From Fragilariopsis cylindrus CCMP1102 (taxonomy: Eukaryota > Bacillariophyta > Bacillariophyceae > Bacillariales > Bacillariaceae): DNA of 25,042 nucleotides. Below are positions 9,701 through 19,298 of this stretch, piece after piece. Made by a program: the position numbers and the translations under genes. The first letter of the stretch is position 1; the number at the start of each line of letters is the position of its first letter. The notes beneath the pieces were generated by a model. It searched no databases. It was not told where the DNA came from and saw only the letters and a program-made list of their open reading frames with translations. The stretch spans positions 1 through 25,042 of the forward strand of contig FMBT01000141.1 in NCBI GenBank assembly GCA_900095095.1. Direction: 5' to 3'.

Positions 9701-10282
9701 CATAAATCTCTAGGTAGTTGTAATCACTATTAAACTTTAATATCTTTTACTAAATAAGTCAATTATCTATTCTAAAGTAATATATAGTTCGCTAAAATCT
9801 ATTGATACTTCAAATCATTCGCCCCTAGTAGGCAATCGTATTGATCATTGAATGATGTACTTATACAGTACGCAATCAAACAAAAAGGGATTGGCGATAA
9901 AGTACATCATAATTTCTTTGTTTCGATATATTCTTCTTCTACAGCTCCTCGGGCGGTGAAGTCGAAAACAATTATTTTTTAAGTAGGTGAGGTTTTTATT
10001 TTGTTCGCCGATCACAAGCGACCACGTCGAGTCGACATGTTGTAACGCCTTACGATATTTCTTTTCCGCGTGGTTCCTATCCATCATATTCTGCCTCTGC
10101 AGAATCCATTTTGTTTCCTAAATAAATAGGCTCTGTTGAACTGAAAGTACGTTTTTTTCTTTTCAAATTTTGAATGGGTGTTGAGTTGGATACGATGACG
10201 CGATCACTGCTGTCCGGTAAGCAGAGCAAAATAAAAACAAATTCTTACATAGTACCTGACCGAAGTTGAACACGAAAAAAAT
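9701..10282. other. 3' flank of ice-binding copy 2 with the right-hand repeat
   Basis: The first roughly 75 bp match the 3' flank of copy 1 (AGCATAA, TCTCTA, ATTAAA, CTTTTA and AGTCAATT blocks in order). At 9941-10060 lies the right copy of the repeat described at 8464-8592, including TCGACATGTTGTAACGCC at 10032-10049. No gene was seen. Confidence 0.6.
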
Positions 10283-10355
10283 TGGAGAATGCCGGAATCG
10301 AACCGGCGACCTTGTCCATGCTAAGGACACGCGCTACCAACTGCGCCAATTCCCC
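10283..10355 (-). tRNA. tRNA-Ala (AGC)
   Basis: The minus strand folds as a 73-nt cloverleaf with the same stems as the tRNA at 4344-4416, anticodon AGC, the G3:U70 identity pair and discriminator A. It differs only at one D-loop position (TTGGTAGC instead of TTGGCAGC). A run of seven T follows almost directly on the minus strand (about 10274-10280) and should end RNA polymerase III transcription. It faces the first tRNA-Ala across the ice-binding locus. Confidence 0.96.
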
Positions 10356-11032
10356 GAGTCATTCGTGAAAAAAATGGTTTTTTACGTAATTAACTTGTTA
10401 TTACTTTTCCAAACCTTTTTTTCAGCAAAAATAAAGACTAAGTTTACTGTACCACACTAATTTGAAGTACTTCCTGTAACTTTCTGTAAATCATACTATA
10501 AACTCTCGTTATATCATTGGCAATGGGTCAGGTCTAGATACACAGACTGATTATCTCTAAATGTAAGACTTCCTTCTCAAACGTGTAAGCATCAGTTAGA
10601 AATTGCATCAATAAGCCAACTATATTAACACCATCAATCAGAACAACACAATGTCAACCAGGAAACCTCTCTGTATGGAGACAATACACTAAAGAAGACC
10701 ACCTTCCTTCATATTAATGTATGACCAATGAAGGTGTTGTGAGAGAAATACCGTACTAGTACATCAACTTGCTATCCATCATCAGCCATAAATTAATATA
10801 TATTGTCAATTTTTACGATGGCATTTGACGCGGAAAATGACCGTAAAATGTCAACAATAGTCATCATTTTCTTCGATTTTCCTTTTTTTTTCCTTTTGAC
10901 TTTTTACGCAACAAAATCAACATATATAAATAAAAATAAGATACAGCAGACGTCGATCTACCAATCAGTCGATCTATTAATCAGTCGACCTAGCCACAAA
11001 GATACAAAGGGAAGGAGATAAGAGACAATATC
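10356..11032. other. Upstream region of the SET-domain gene
   Basis: The part next to the tRNA resembles the 5' flank of the other tRNA-Ala. No gene is visible in 10380-10900. A TATA box, TATATAAATA, lies at 10923-10932, about 100 bp before the ATG at 11033. Three imperfect tandem units of about 16 bp (CAGTCGATCTA and variants) follow at about 10951-10990, in the presumed 5' UTR. Confidence 0.5.
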
Positions 11033-12430
11033 ATGCAGTGTTATAGATCGGCTTCAGTAAGGCTATTCTTATCGATGTCGATATCGATATTATTTGTTCT
11101 TGTTGCAGTAGGACCACAATTCTTCGTTTCTGCACAAGAATATCAATCATCATGGCAGGCATGTAGTACATTTTTAACACCGAGTATGGATTCATGGGCA
11201 GTTTATGCTGCTCGTCCCTTCAAGGCTGATGAATTAGTCGAATTAACACCATTTTTCATCCCACTTGAAAGTTATCATACTCGTCATTCCGTGTTAGATA
11301 ACTATGTGTTTAGTTTCCAACGCAATAATAATAAGAATGATAGCGAAGAAAGTGATAGTGAAAGCAGCAACAGCTCTTTAAATGTTGTTTTATTGGGAAA
11401 TGGTGCGTTTTATAATCATCATCCAAATCCAAATCTTAAATACGTTCAAATCGTGCAAAAGAAGGGTGATGATGTTCCACATTTAGTTGGTTTTCGTGCC
11501 ACAAGAGATATTATTGCTGGAGAACAATTGTACGTATCGTATGGAGACGCGGTCGATTCATCATCATTAGATGAGAACAGTAGTAGTAGTAGTAGTAGTA
11601 GTGATAATAATAATAATAATGATAATGATAAAATGGATTGGTTTAAACGAAGAGGATTAGAGGCACAAACTATGACAGAAGACTATATCGAGTCGAATAT
11701 GATACCATTTTATTTATCCAAACATTGTTCTAAAATTTACGGAGGAGTTGGCTTACCAGCATGGAGGGATAATATTTTACCCGCCCTATCATATATGCAT
11801 TATAATGGTGCTGGTGCTGATACTATATTAGAACCATCCAACTGGATGGAATTAGATCGACTTGCACCATTCGATGCTGGATTGAGTGATGCACGAGCAA
11901 AAGTTTCTATTAAAAAAGGTGAACACATCGAAAAGAGTTTAGGACTTGTTATTAGTCGTAATCAAATACGTGGTACACCGTTAGGACCGATCGCATTCTA
12001 TTGGGAAAATTTAAAAATTGATCATCATCAGCATTTAATTGATTTACGTGACGATGAAAAACTTATAATTCAGTATCAAGGGAGTGATACAGAATGGGAA
12101 TCCGTGGATCGTTTTATTGCGTATTCGGAAATCACAGTGTTACCCGTATCGGGAAATATAGGTTTAGTACGACGTGTTGGTGGTCACGGTGAGGAGGAAT
12201 ATAATTGTAGACTAATGATCCGATCAAATAAAGACTATGATACGAATGTTGGTGTAACACTTGAATTGATAGCAACAAGAGACATTGCTGCAGGGGATGT
12301 ATTGAAACTCAATATCGCACCATCAGAATTCGAGGAGGAATATCGATTATTACACGATGAGATGGAAGAATCTGGACAACCTCATCATCCTGGAATATTC
12401 GATTCAATTCAGGAAGAAGAAGAACTATGA
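11033..12430 (+). CDS. Secreted SET-domain-like protein with a second degenerate SET-like half
   Basis: The protein has 465 residues and no intron. Residues 1-34 form a signal peptide with cleavage after FVSA. Residues 55-172 resemble a SET domain: WAVYAARPFKADELVEL is the opening strand, GNGAFYNHHPNPN (122-134) matches the SAM-pocket motif NHSxxPN, and ATRDIIAGEQLYVSYGD (156-172) matches the closing tyrosine motif. Poly-Ser and Asn/Asp tracts at 175-200 link to a second half. Residues 289-309 and 410-428 (IATRDIAAGDVLKLNI) repeat the first and last SET strands, but the NHxxxPN motif is missing there. SET enzymes usually methylate lysines in the nucleus or cytosol, so a secretory member is unexpected. 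It may act in the secretory system or on exported proteins, or have lost activity. The exact substrate cannot be told. Confidence 0.8.
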   Translation: MQCYRSASVRLFLSMSISILFVLVAVGPQFFVSAQEYQSSWQACSTFLTPSMDSWAVYAARPFKADELVELTPFFIPLESYHTRHSVLDNYVFSFQRNNNKNDSEESDSESSNSSLNVVLLGNGAFYNHHPNPNLKYVQIVQKKGDDVPHLVGFRATRDIIAGEQLYVSYGDAVDSSSLDENSSSSSSSSDNNNNNDNDKMDWFKRRGLEAQTMTEDYIESNMIPFYLSKHCSKIYGGVGLPAWRDNILPALSYMHYNGAGADTILEPSNWMELDRLAPFDAGLSDARAKVSIKKGEHIEKSLGLVISRNQIRGTPLGPIAFYWENLKIDHHQHLIDLRDDEKLIIQYQGSDTEWESVDRFIAYSEITVLPVSGNIGLVRRVGGHGEEEYNCRLMIRSNKDYDTNVGVTLELIATRDIAAGDVLKLNIAPSEFEEEYRLLHDEMEESGQPHHPGIFDSIQEEEEL

Positions 12431-12686
12431 AAAAGAAAACAGAAATGAATTAAATAATGATAGTATTTATCTATTCTATTCTAGTGGCGCCCTTCGGGGT
12501 TGCTGCATGTTCGTGCGTATGTATGTGGCCATAGTAGTCCATCATACCGGAACAGTACAAAAGTTAGATATTTATATTATTCTATTCTATTCTATTATGA
12601 ATGACATAATAGTATGGGGATTAATTCACAACAAGTAGTACTTAATTGTTATCGTCTATCTTTCTACCTTTCTCTCTATGTCCATA
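12431..12686. other. Convergent 3' spacer between the SET-like gene and glutaminase
   Basis: This 256-bp stretch separates the stop codons of two converging genes. It holds a short GGCGCCCTTCGGGGTTGC stem-like stretch at about 12485-12503 and a TCTAT microsatellite at about 12580-12596. No gene was seen. Confidence 0.45.
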
Positions 12687-13794
12687 TCATTCCGGTGGTG
12701 CCTTGTGGTGATGTACAATTGCTGCCAGTTTTTTACCCAATTTTCTTATTTTTTTCCGTAGCAGAGCAGCTTCTTCTTTTCCTCTGTGACTTGGTAGACT
12801 TGGTATTTCTTCCCGGACGAATGGAATGTTAGTGTCATCGTCATCGTCGTCGTCGTCATCGTCGTCGTCGTCGTCGTCATAAAGATTGTAGCCCTTAAAA
12901 TCAATGGAGCCAAGAATAGAGGGGCCATGATCAAGAATAGAGCCACGATGACATGTCTTGTATATATCCGAGGTACTATTCACGGTATCAAAGCGATGGC
13001 CCACTTGTTTCTCGTATCTATCTATCCGAAGATTGGCAACTGCTTTATTTATACCAAGGCTACCCTCTGCTACACGAATGGCTACTCTTCTTTCGTTCTT
13101 GTCGATTATACCATCCGACATAGCAATTTCTACCATAGCGTTGAAGATAACCTCTTCATAGCATCTGTCATGTATGCCTTGTGTGATAATCGTTCTAGGT
13201 ACTTGTAATCTTCCGGATGTTCACGGACATGTTTTGAAATCTCTTCAAACAATTTCTGATCCAATTCTACACCAAAATGTTGCTTGTATTTTTCTTTGAT
13301 AACGTTTTCTTTATTTGAAGCTAAACCTTTACTGGATGATTCGGCAATCCGACAGACTGCGGCCAAAAATATATCACGAAGTTTCGTGGCTTCATCGTCA
13401 CCAACACTAGCCGCCCATGCAAGATTCGAAATTTCCTTTTGCTCATCTTTCCAACCGTTTTGGCGGGGGTCGATCTTACCCCCATTGTTCCCAGCCAATG
13501 GCTCAAACATATGGAGACGATAACATTGCACCAATCGCTTGCAGAAATCTATACCTCTCGCAGAATTCCTTTCTTGTTAAGACGCGGTGAAAATGTAGCA
13601 AACCCGAATAAACCAGGAGCCATCACCATGAGCACACCACTAACACCACTTTTGGCAGGTAATCCCACTTCAACCATAAATCGTCCTGCTCCGTCGTACA
13701 TACCACATGTCATTGTTTCTGCTAAGACTGATCGTACGACGTTAGCTGGGAATACTTCCTTTTCCGTAATCGGGCAGATCCCACCTATATAATG

Positions 13795-13926
13795 AAGAAG
13801 GAAGAAAGTAGGAAAAAAAGCAAATTTTACTCGTCGTGAGAGAGATGAAAGGGATAAATTTTCGACAGATTTTTTCTCTCAATAAAATGGAACAGAAAAT
13901 CTTTGTCCAGAACATCATTGACATAC
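13795..13926 (-). other. Glutaminase intron 3
   Basis: Donor G|GTATGT (13927/13926) and acceptor TATAG|GT (13795/13794), 132 nt. Splicing gives AATLANG-GICPITEKEV in frame, a highly conserved glutaminase block. Confidence 0.85.
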
Positions 13927-14061
13927 CGTTCGCAAGCGTCGCAGCGGCCACAGAGAGAGCTTCAGTCGTCATTTCAATGGAACAACAGCCCAGATATACA
14001 TCCAACATCTGTTGAAGATCAACATCACGTGGAAGACCCTTTCGACCCTTAAGGTTATAAG

Positions 14062-14175
14062 CTAAATATGATGCACCAAATAAAAACAAAACAGCAATAT
14101 CATTATTAGAACTATTTTCTTGAACAGCGAATATAAAAATTGACAAGGACAGAAACTTTTATCTACTTAACTCAC
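14062..14175 (-). other. Glutaminase intron 2
   Basis: Donor G|GTGAGT (14176/14175) and acceptor TTTAG|CT (14062/14061), 114 nt. Splicing gives NNFAI-A-YNLKGRKG in frame, matching the FAIGYYLKEKK block of animal GLS. Confidence 0.82.
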
Positions 14176-14429
14176 CAATTGCAAAGTTATTGTACGCAGT
14201 GACCTTTTCTGACTCATATGTCTCGTTGGAAAATCCAGCTTCCATATCGTGACCGCATAATTCAGTCCATTTGTCACGAATATCGTCTACAATATCTCGC
14301 CATGATATATTCTTTTCTGACTCATATCCACTAGCTAATACACCGGCAGCCATGATAGCGCCGCTGTTGACAGAAGCATTGAATGGTCTTTGTGTAACTG
14401 GATCTAGATCTTGCGTGTTGAATGGTCGG

Positions 14430-14556
14430 CTGTGATGATATTTTAATGATAGAGACATATAATAGAGAGGTATAAAATAATACAATGAGTTTGCAAATAA
14501 TGAAATGTTGATTGGACACACGAACAGTAAAATTTAAGAAGATCGGTACTACTTGC
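14430..14556 (-). other. Glutaminase intron 1, GC–AG type
   Basis: The exon ends …GCCGG and the intron begins GCAAGT, the usual form of a GC donor, with CACAG as acceptor. This junction gives EPAG-R-PFNTQDLDP and keeps the frame, matching EPSG-x-xFN of animal GLS. The nearby GT (14552) would put the next exon out of frame. Confidence 0.7.
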
Positions 14557-15228
14557 CCGGCAGGTTCGACATCGATCCATTCTTCCATAAAGTCTTCGCC
14601 TTCTCGAGCCATTGCTAATGCATACGTAACCGGCTTACTAACTGATTGGAGAGAAAATGGAACTGTAGTATCTCCTATAGAGAATCTTTGACCCGAAGTC
14701 GAACACACAGAAACTCCCCATCGATTTGGTATTGCATCTCGTAATAATGGTATATACTGTGCAGTTATTCCACTAACTTCCTCCTTTGATATTTCATAAA
14801 ATTGTTTTAGGTCGGTTGTAAACCTCGTCCATCGGGAATTATATTTTCCTCATTGAAGGCACTCAGAAGAGTCTTGCACAAGGTTTCACGAGATCCATAA
14901 ACTTGGCGTAACTTACTGGAAGAGCTCCGATCTCTTCATGCATCTCGGTTGAAACTATAGGTGTAGGACTTTGTTGTTGTCGATTCTGGTCTTGATCGAT
15001 CCATCCCAATGCTACCTTCTGGGATTCTAAATATCGTTTGTCACGCCAAAAATATATACCTTCACATTCCAAGGACAAAATAATACCTTCAAATATCAAG
15101 TGGTCGTCAAAAGCAGTATTTCTCTTCCGTTTGATATACCAGAACAGTTCAATTATAACATCTTGACTCTTTTCCTTTTCAGCTTCTGCAGCAATATTAT
15201 TATCATTAAACGTATCTACTGTGGACAT

Positions 15229-16242
15229 GATGGTCCGTCCGATTAGTTACTTGTTTTGGTCTTGCTACTGTCTCGTAATTTAGAATTATGATGTTAAATA
15301 CTGTACGTTCAAGTCGTTGTTTGATGATCTATCTACTCTCTTCGTATTAGGAAAATATTGTTCTAAAGAAGGCGAGGCGAATTTCTCGTAAATGATTGTA
15401 TAGTATCTTTTACATCAACGTTTTGGGGGAAGATAGTTTTGGGAATTGTACATTGGATCATAAAAAGCCTAGTCCTACTACGTACAACCCCCTTTTTTAT
15501 GCGTGTTACAGTATTTTAACTTCCTCATAAACAGAGTTCAAAAAATCTTGACGCGTCGAAATAATCGACTCTCTCGACTAAATATATACGAGGTAGTTTT
15601 TCTCAACGTCGTCGTACAGTACCACGTGTGGAAGAACCAGCTGTGAGAACCCATATGGTTCAGTTGCACTGAAATTGTTCTTTGTTGAACAGATTTTCCG
15701 ATGATGCGATATGAGTCATCTACTTCCACGATCTTTAATCCATCTGTTTTTGATCTGCTGTCAAAACCGACATCATTCTTCTCTGACTTGGTTAGTTTTT
15801 ACTGTATCTACTACGGTAGCATATTGTACACTAACTGCTGTACCTGGTAAGATTTACTGTTTACTGTACAACATTTTTCCACTTAACATTACGTCGTGCA
15901 TTATGCTTTAGCGTCACACAGACCAACACCTCAGTAAAAGAAGCAAAAGCCGTAAAAATCATCATGAAAATAAAACAAAAGAAACAAAGAAAAAGACAGA
16001 TGTCTCAATAACATCGGTATTGAATTGTTAGATGCGTCGCCTTCATCCATAACAAAAAAAGTGACAAAAAATACGTATTATAAATACCACTAACTCAGCA
16101 GAATAGTTTGAAAAAGTGCACAACCCTTAACAAAATACGTGTGAGTCACTCAAGTAAGAAGAAGAGTGTTTGTTGGGGTATCTTGAATCAAAAGTCAATG
16201 AAGTGTCATCATAATTCTCATACAATGTATATTAAAAAAAAA
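15229..16242. promoter_or_regulatory. Divergent intergenic region and bZIP–PAS leader
   Basis: About 1 kb separates the starts of glutaminase (-) and the bZIP–PAS gene (+). No convincing gene is present. A TATA-like TATTATAAATA lies at about 16075-16085, which would place transcription start near 16105-16115. The leader then contains in-frame ATGs at 16198 and 16225 as well as the preferred ATG at 16243. Confidence 0.5.
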
Positions 16243-16865
16243 ATGAAAGGCATTCAAGGTCTTGAAGCTTTAGCTGCATTATGCGGTGATCAATCGAATG
16301 CGGTCGCAGCAACAACAACAATATCTTGTACAAGTAGTAGTGGTAGTAGTGGTTCTGATACAGCTGCACAATCTGGTACGAAAAAAACTAATGCTATTAA
16401 TACTTTATCTACACCCGTAGCCGCTCCTATCGCTGCTGCTACGACTACTACAAACGGAAAGAACGGATCTATTGCGGGTGAAGCAAATTGTACCAGTACT
16501 AATAGTATCTCATCTTCAGTAGTAGGCCCACCATCCGTTATCACCACCAGTACCACCGCTGCGATGTCGAATAATCCTCCTGCTGCTCTTCCTCCCCCCA
16601 TGATTAGTATGAACAATAATATGAACGGTACTGGAGCAGGTATGAACAACTTGAACATGAACAATATGTTTAGTCATCTAACGCCTCAACAAATCATTGC
16701 GGCTGCCACCAATCTTCGTGTTCCTCTCGCAGCAGGCAACGCAGCCAACACGGCCAACACAGCAGGTGGTGGTGGTATAATGGACCCGCTAATGCTTCAA
16801 TCCTTGTTATTTTCCGCTGGATTGGCCCAAAACAACAACAATAATAATCAATATCCAGCTGGTTC

Positions 16866-16897
<32 letters not shown>

Positions 16898-19298
16898 CCT
16901 CCCCTGCTAGCAACAGTTCGAACAACAACAACAACAATAATGTTGTGTTGGCAAATACGATGCAGCAGTTAGCGATTCAACAATTCCTTCAACAGCAACA
17001 ACAAGCAGCGGCGAAAGCTCAGCAGCAACAACAAGCAGCTCACGCACAAGCTCAAGCAGCTGCTGCAGCATTATCATCTCATCCTCAAGCAGCTTTATTT
17101 GCTGCTATGGCTGCATTAGCTGCTGGTGGGAATGTAAATGCTAATGCGAATAATAATAGAGGAGCAACTACACAATCAACAGTGGGTGGTGTTCAACAGC
17201 AACAACAATATCTTCCTCCACAGAGCGCTAATACTACAACAACAACAACAACTTCGGGCGGTGCTGCTTTATCTACCGCTAATAATGCTACGACAATGGC
17301 TCCTACTAATAATAATGGTAAGTCTATATATATATATGTTCAATACAAAAAAAAAAGATATATCGTTGTTTGCTACGGTATTTACGTGTATATCATGGCT
17401 GGCTACTGTATGTATGCACAAGTATGTTCTGGGTTACTCCAGTCATCTATCTTCACCATACACTACACGTGTACAGTGTGCTGTATCTCTGTATTGTTAC
17501 ATCTTTACTATATGCTCTGTTGTTACGTTACACACTGTAACGCTGTGTTACATTGATGATGTGTTGTTCTACGAATTAATTGAATCGAATCATTACAGCC
17601 ATTTTCCTATGTGTTTGTTATTTGCATTTTCTACCAACATCTGCTTTTAAACATATTGTTATGATGTCGCTTGATACGATTCTTTTGTGATTGACGCGAT
17701 TCTTTTGTGATTGACGCGATTTCTATTATCCAATTAAAATCATTTATAATTATGTGTCATAGTCCGTAATGTTCATCTCTTAATCAAAAGAAAATCTGTT
17801 TTATTCTTCTTGACTTTTCTTCTGATGCGCATCTAATTTATCGCGCGATTTCTTCTTTTTTTCTTTCTTAAAATCAGTTCTTCTTGGGTGTGCTCCTCAA
17901 CAACAGCAACAACAATCATTATCGGCATCACAACAACAACAACAACAACAACAGTTTCATCAGCAGGTTGTTCCCATTTCAACGTCATCTGGTGGGTTTT
18001 TGAATAAACAACCAACTGCTGCTGTACAGTCACAATCACAGTCTGTGCAACAATTTAGTTGTTTAGCCCCTGCTACTAATCCAGTGACTTCAAATGCTGC
18101 TCCTGTTGCTGTTCCATCATCGACAGCAGCGGCATCGTCATCGTCATCATCATCATCATCGTCGTTGATGAAAGTCGCTCCTGCAGGAGGTCGTATCTTA
18201 CCAACTACGGAATTATCATCTGCTAGTGCTATGAGCAACAACAGTGTTAACAATAACAACAATTATAGTAATAATTATCTATTCAAATTAGATAATAATT
18301 ACAAGACGAAGGAATCAGCAGGTGCAGTCACTTCCTCATCGACCTCCTCTGGTAAGAAGAAACCAGGAGACAAGAAGCAAATAAAGCGTGCTGCCAATAG
18401 ACGGTCGGCACAACTCAGTCGTAAACGAAAAAAACAATTTATTGAAGAACTCAAGGAAGAAAATGATGATCTACGACGTAAGGAACAAATTTTAAGAGCT
18501 ATTCCTGATCTTATTGTTGTATTTGATTCGTCGGGGAAACTTGGTTTCGTTAGTGAAAGTATTGGTCGGTTTTTGGATGTATTTCCTGAAGCATTGGAGG
18601 GAACATCATTCTGGGATTTGATCTGTGAAGATTCAGTTCGGCTATTAAAGGCTGCCTTTATGGATTCCTTGGCTGCACGTGATCCTGATTCTGATACGGC
18701 ATTGTTAGGATCCGGTGTATGGGAACTCCGTTTGAAGAATAAGGATTCAAAATACATGCTTGTTACGTTGAACGGTGTCGTTCACTTTAAGGGTGAAGCA
18801 CCAGAATGTGTTTGTTGTATCCGCCCATTACGAAGTGAACAGCAGCAGCAACAACAACAGTCATCGCCACAATCATCGAAGCGACAAGTATCTGTTACCG
18901 TTGACGGTAGCAGCAACATCAACATCAACGTTGACGGTGTCAATGATGATGATGGCTGCAATAATAAAGACAAGAACAATGTATCCTGCAGTGACGGTGA
19001 TGCATCACGGACATCGGATGGAAGTAACGGAACACAGCAGCAAAGTGTTTTAAGCCGTATCAATCCCAGTGGGCTGTCGATACAGGCACAAGATGAGGTA
19101 GCGACTGAGGCTAAACACAGGAACAAGAAATTCCGTAGAATGATGCACCACCAGGCGGACGAAGAAGCGGACAACAAGAAGAACAACCATAACCACATGA
19201 TCAATGGTGGAGAAGCTGACGGAACTAATAATAGCGTTCGTATCAGTGATGGGGATATCGATAGCTTAGACGGACTTGACAGTGACGAGTCTAACTAA
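16243..19298 (+). CDS. bZIP–PAS transcription factor
   Basis: Two exons, 16243-17317 and 17878-19298, encode about 830 residues. The N-terminal half is low-complexity: Ala, Asn, Gln and Thr tracts around GLEALAAL and LTPQQIIAAATNL, likely an activation region. A basic region–zipper follows (RAANRRSAQLSRKRKKQFIEELKEENDDL, from about 18390), with the Asn-x7-Arg signature. Directly after it comes a PAS domain (AIPDLIVVFDSSGKLGFVSESIGRFL to VCCIRPL, about 18495-18830). The acidic, Asn-rich tail ends at TAA 19296-19298. bZIP–PAS proteins are a diatom family; some act in CO2/cAMP responses, but which member this is cannot be said. It lacks the C-terminal LOV core with flavin cysteine of aureochromes. 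ATG 16243 is preferred for its A-rich context; 16198 and 16225 are alternatives. Confidence 0.88.
17318..17877 (+). other. Intron of the bZIP–PAS gene (560 nt)
   Basis: Donor AATG|GTAAGT at 17317/17318 and acceptor ATCAG|TT at 17877/17878. Splicing gives NNN-V-LLGCAPQQQQ and joins the two low-complexity parts in frame. It is four to five times longer than the other introns in the window. It includes two perfect head-to-tail copies of the 20-mer CGATTCTTTTGTGATTGACG at 17677-17696 and 17697-17716. Confidence 0.85.

Larger units (their letters stand above)
12687..15228 (-). pseudogene. Glutaminase (animal-type GLS family) with TerB-like tail, frameshifted
   Basis: Glutaminase hydrolyses glutamine to glutamate and ammonia. 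The catalytic core carries every hallmark: FSLQSVSKPV (Ser-x-x-Lys), NASVNSGAI, ETYESEKVTAYNNFAI, DVYLGCCSIEM, CGMYDGAG and VGLPAKSGVSG. An N-terminal helical part (ELFWYIKRKRNTAF to CARLF, then IIPD) aligns with the EF-hand-like front of animal GLS. After the core, KIDPRQNGWKDEQKE matches animal GLS, but the ankyrin repeats are replaced by helices with AMVEIAMSDGIIDKNERRVA, like TerB domains, then an Asp tract and a basic tail. Start ATG is at 15228 and the stop at 12687. Introns are 14430-14556, 14062-14175 and 13795-13926. One-base losses near 14869, 14820, 13566 and 13160 each break the frame. The core survives, so decay is recent or the shifts are sequence errors. Confidence 0.82.

Noticed and set aside
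9098-15000. Programmed -1 ribosomal frameshifting as explanation for the shifted genes
   Set aside because: No X-XXY-YYZ slippery heptamer with a downstream pseudoknot recurs at the sites, and four shifts in one gene would be without precedent.
15711-15911. Small plus-strand frame of 66 codons
   Set aside because: It has no recognisable motif and lies in the divergent intergenic region; it may be part of a leader but is not supported as a gene.
16108-16242. Upstream extension of the bZIP–PAS protein from 16108
   Set aside because: 16108 is TTG, not ATG, and lies at the expected transcription start about 25-30 bp after the TATA-like box, so it is unlikely to be translated.
18299-19204. Minus-strand frames rich in Ser, Leu and Cys
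   Set aside because: They lie opposite the bZIP–PAS coding sequence and show no family resemblance.
16243-19298. Aureochrome (blue-light receptor) identity for the bZIP protein
   Set aside because: The sensor domain lacks the flavin-binding NCRFLQ-type cysteine motif of LOV domains; it is a plain PAS domain.
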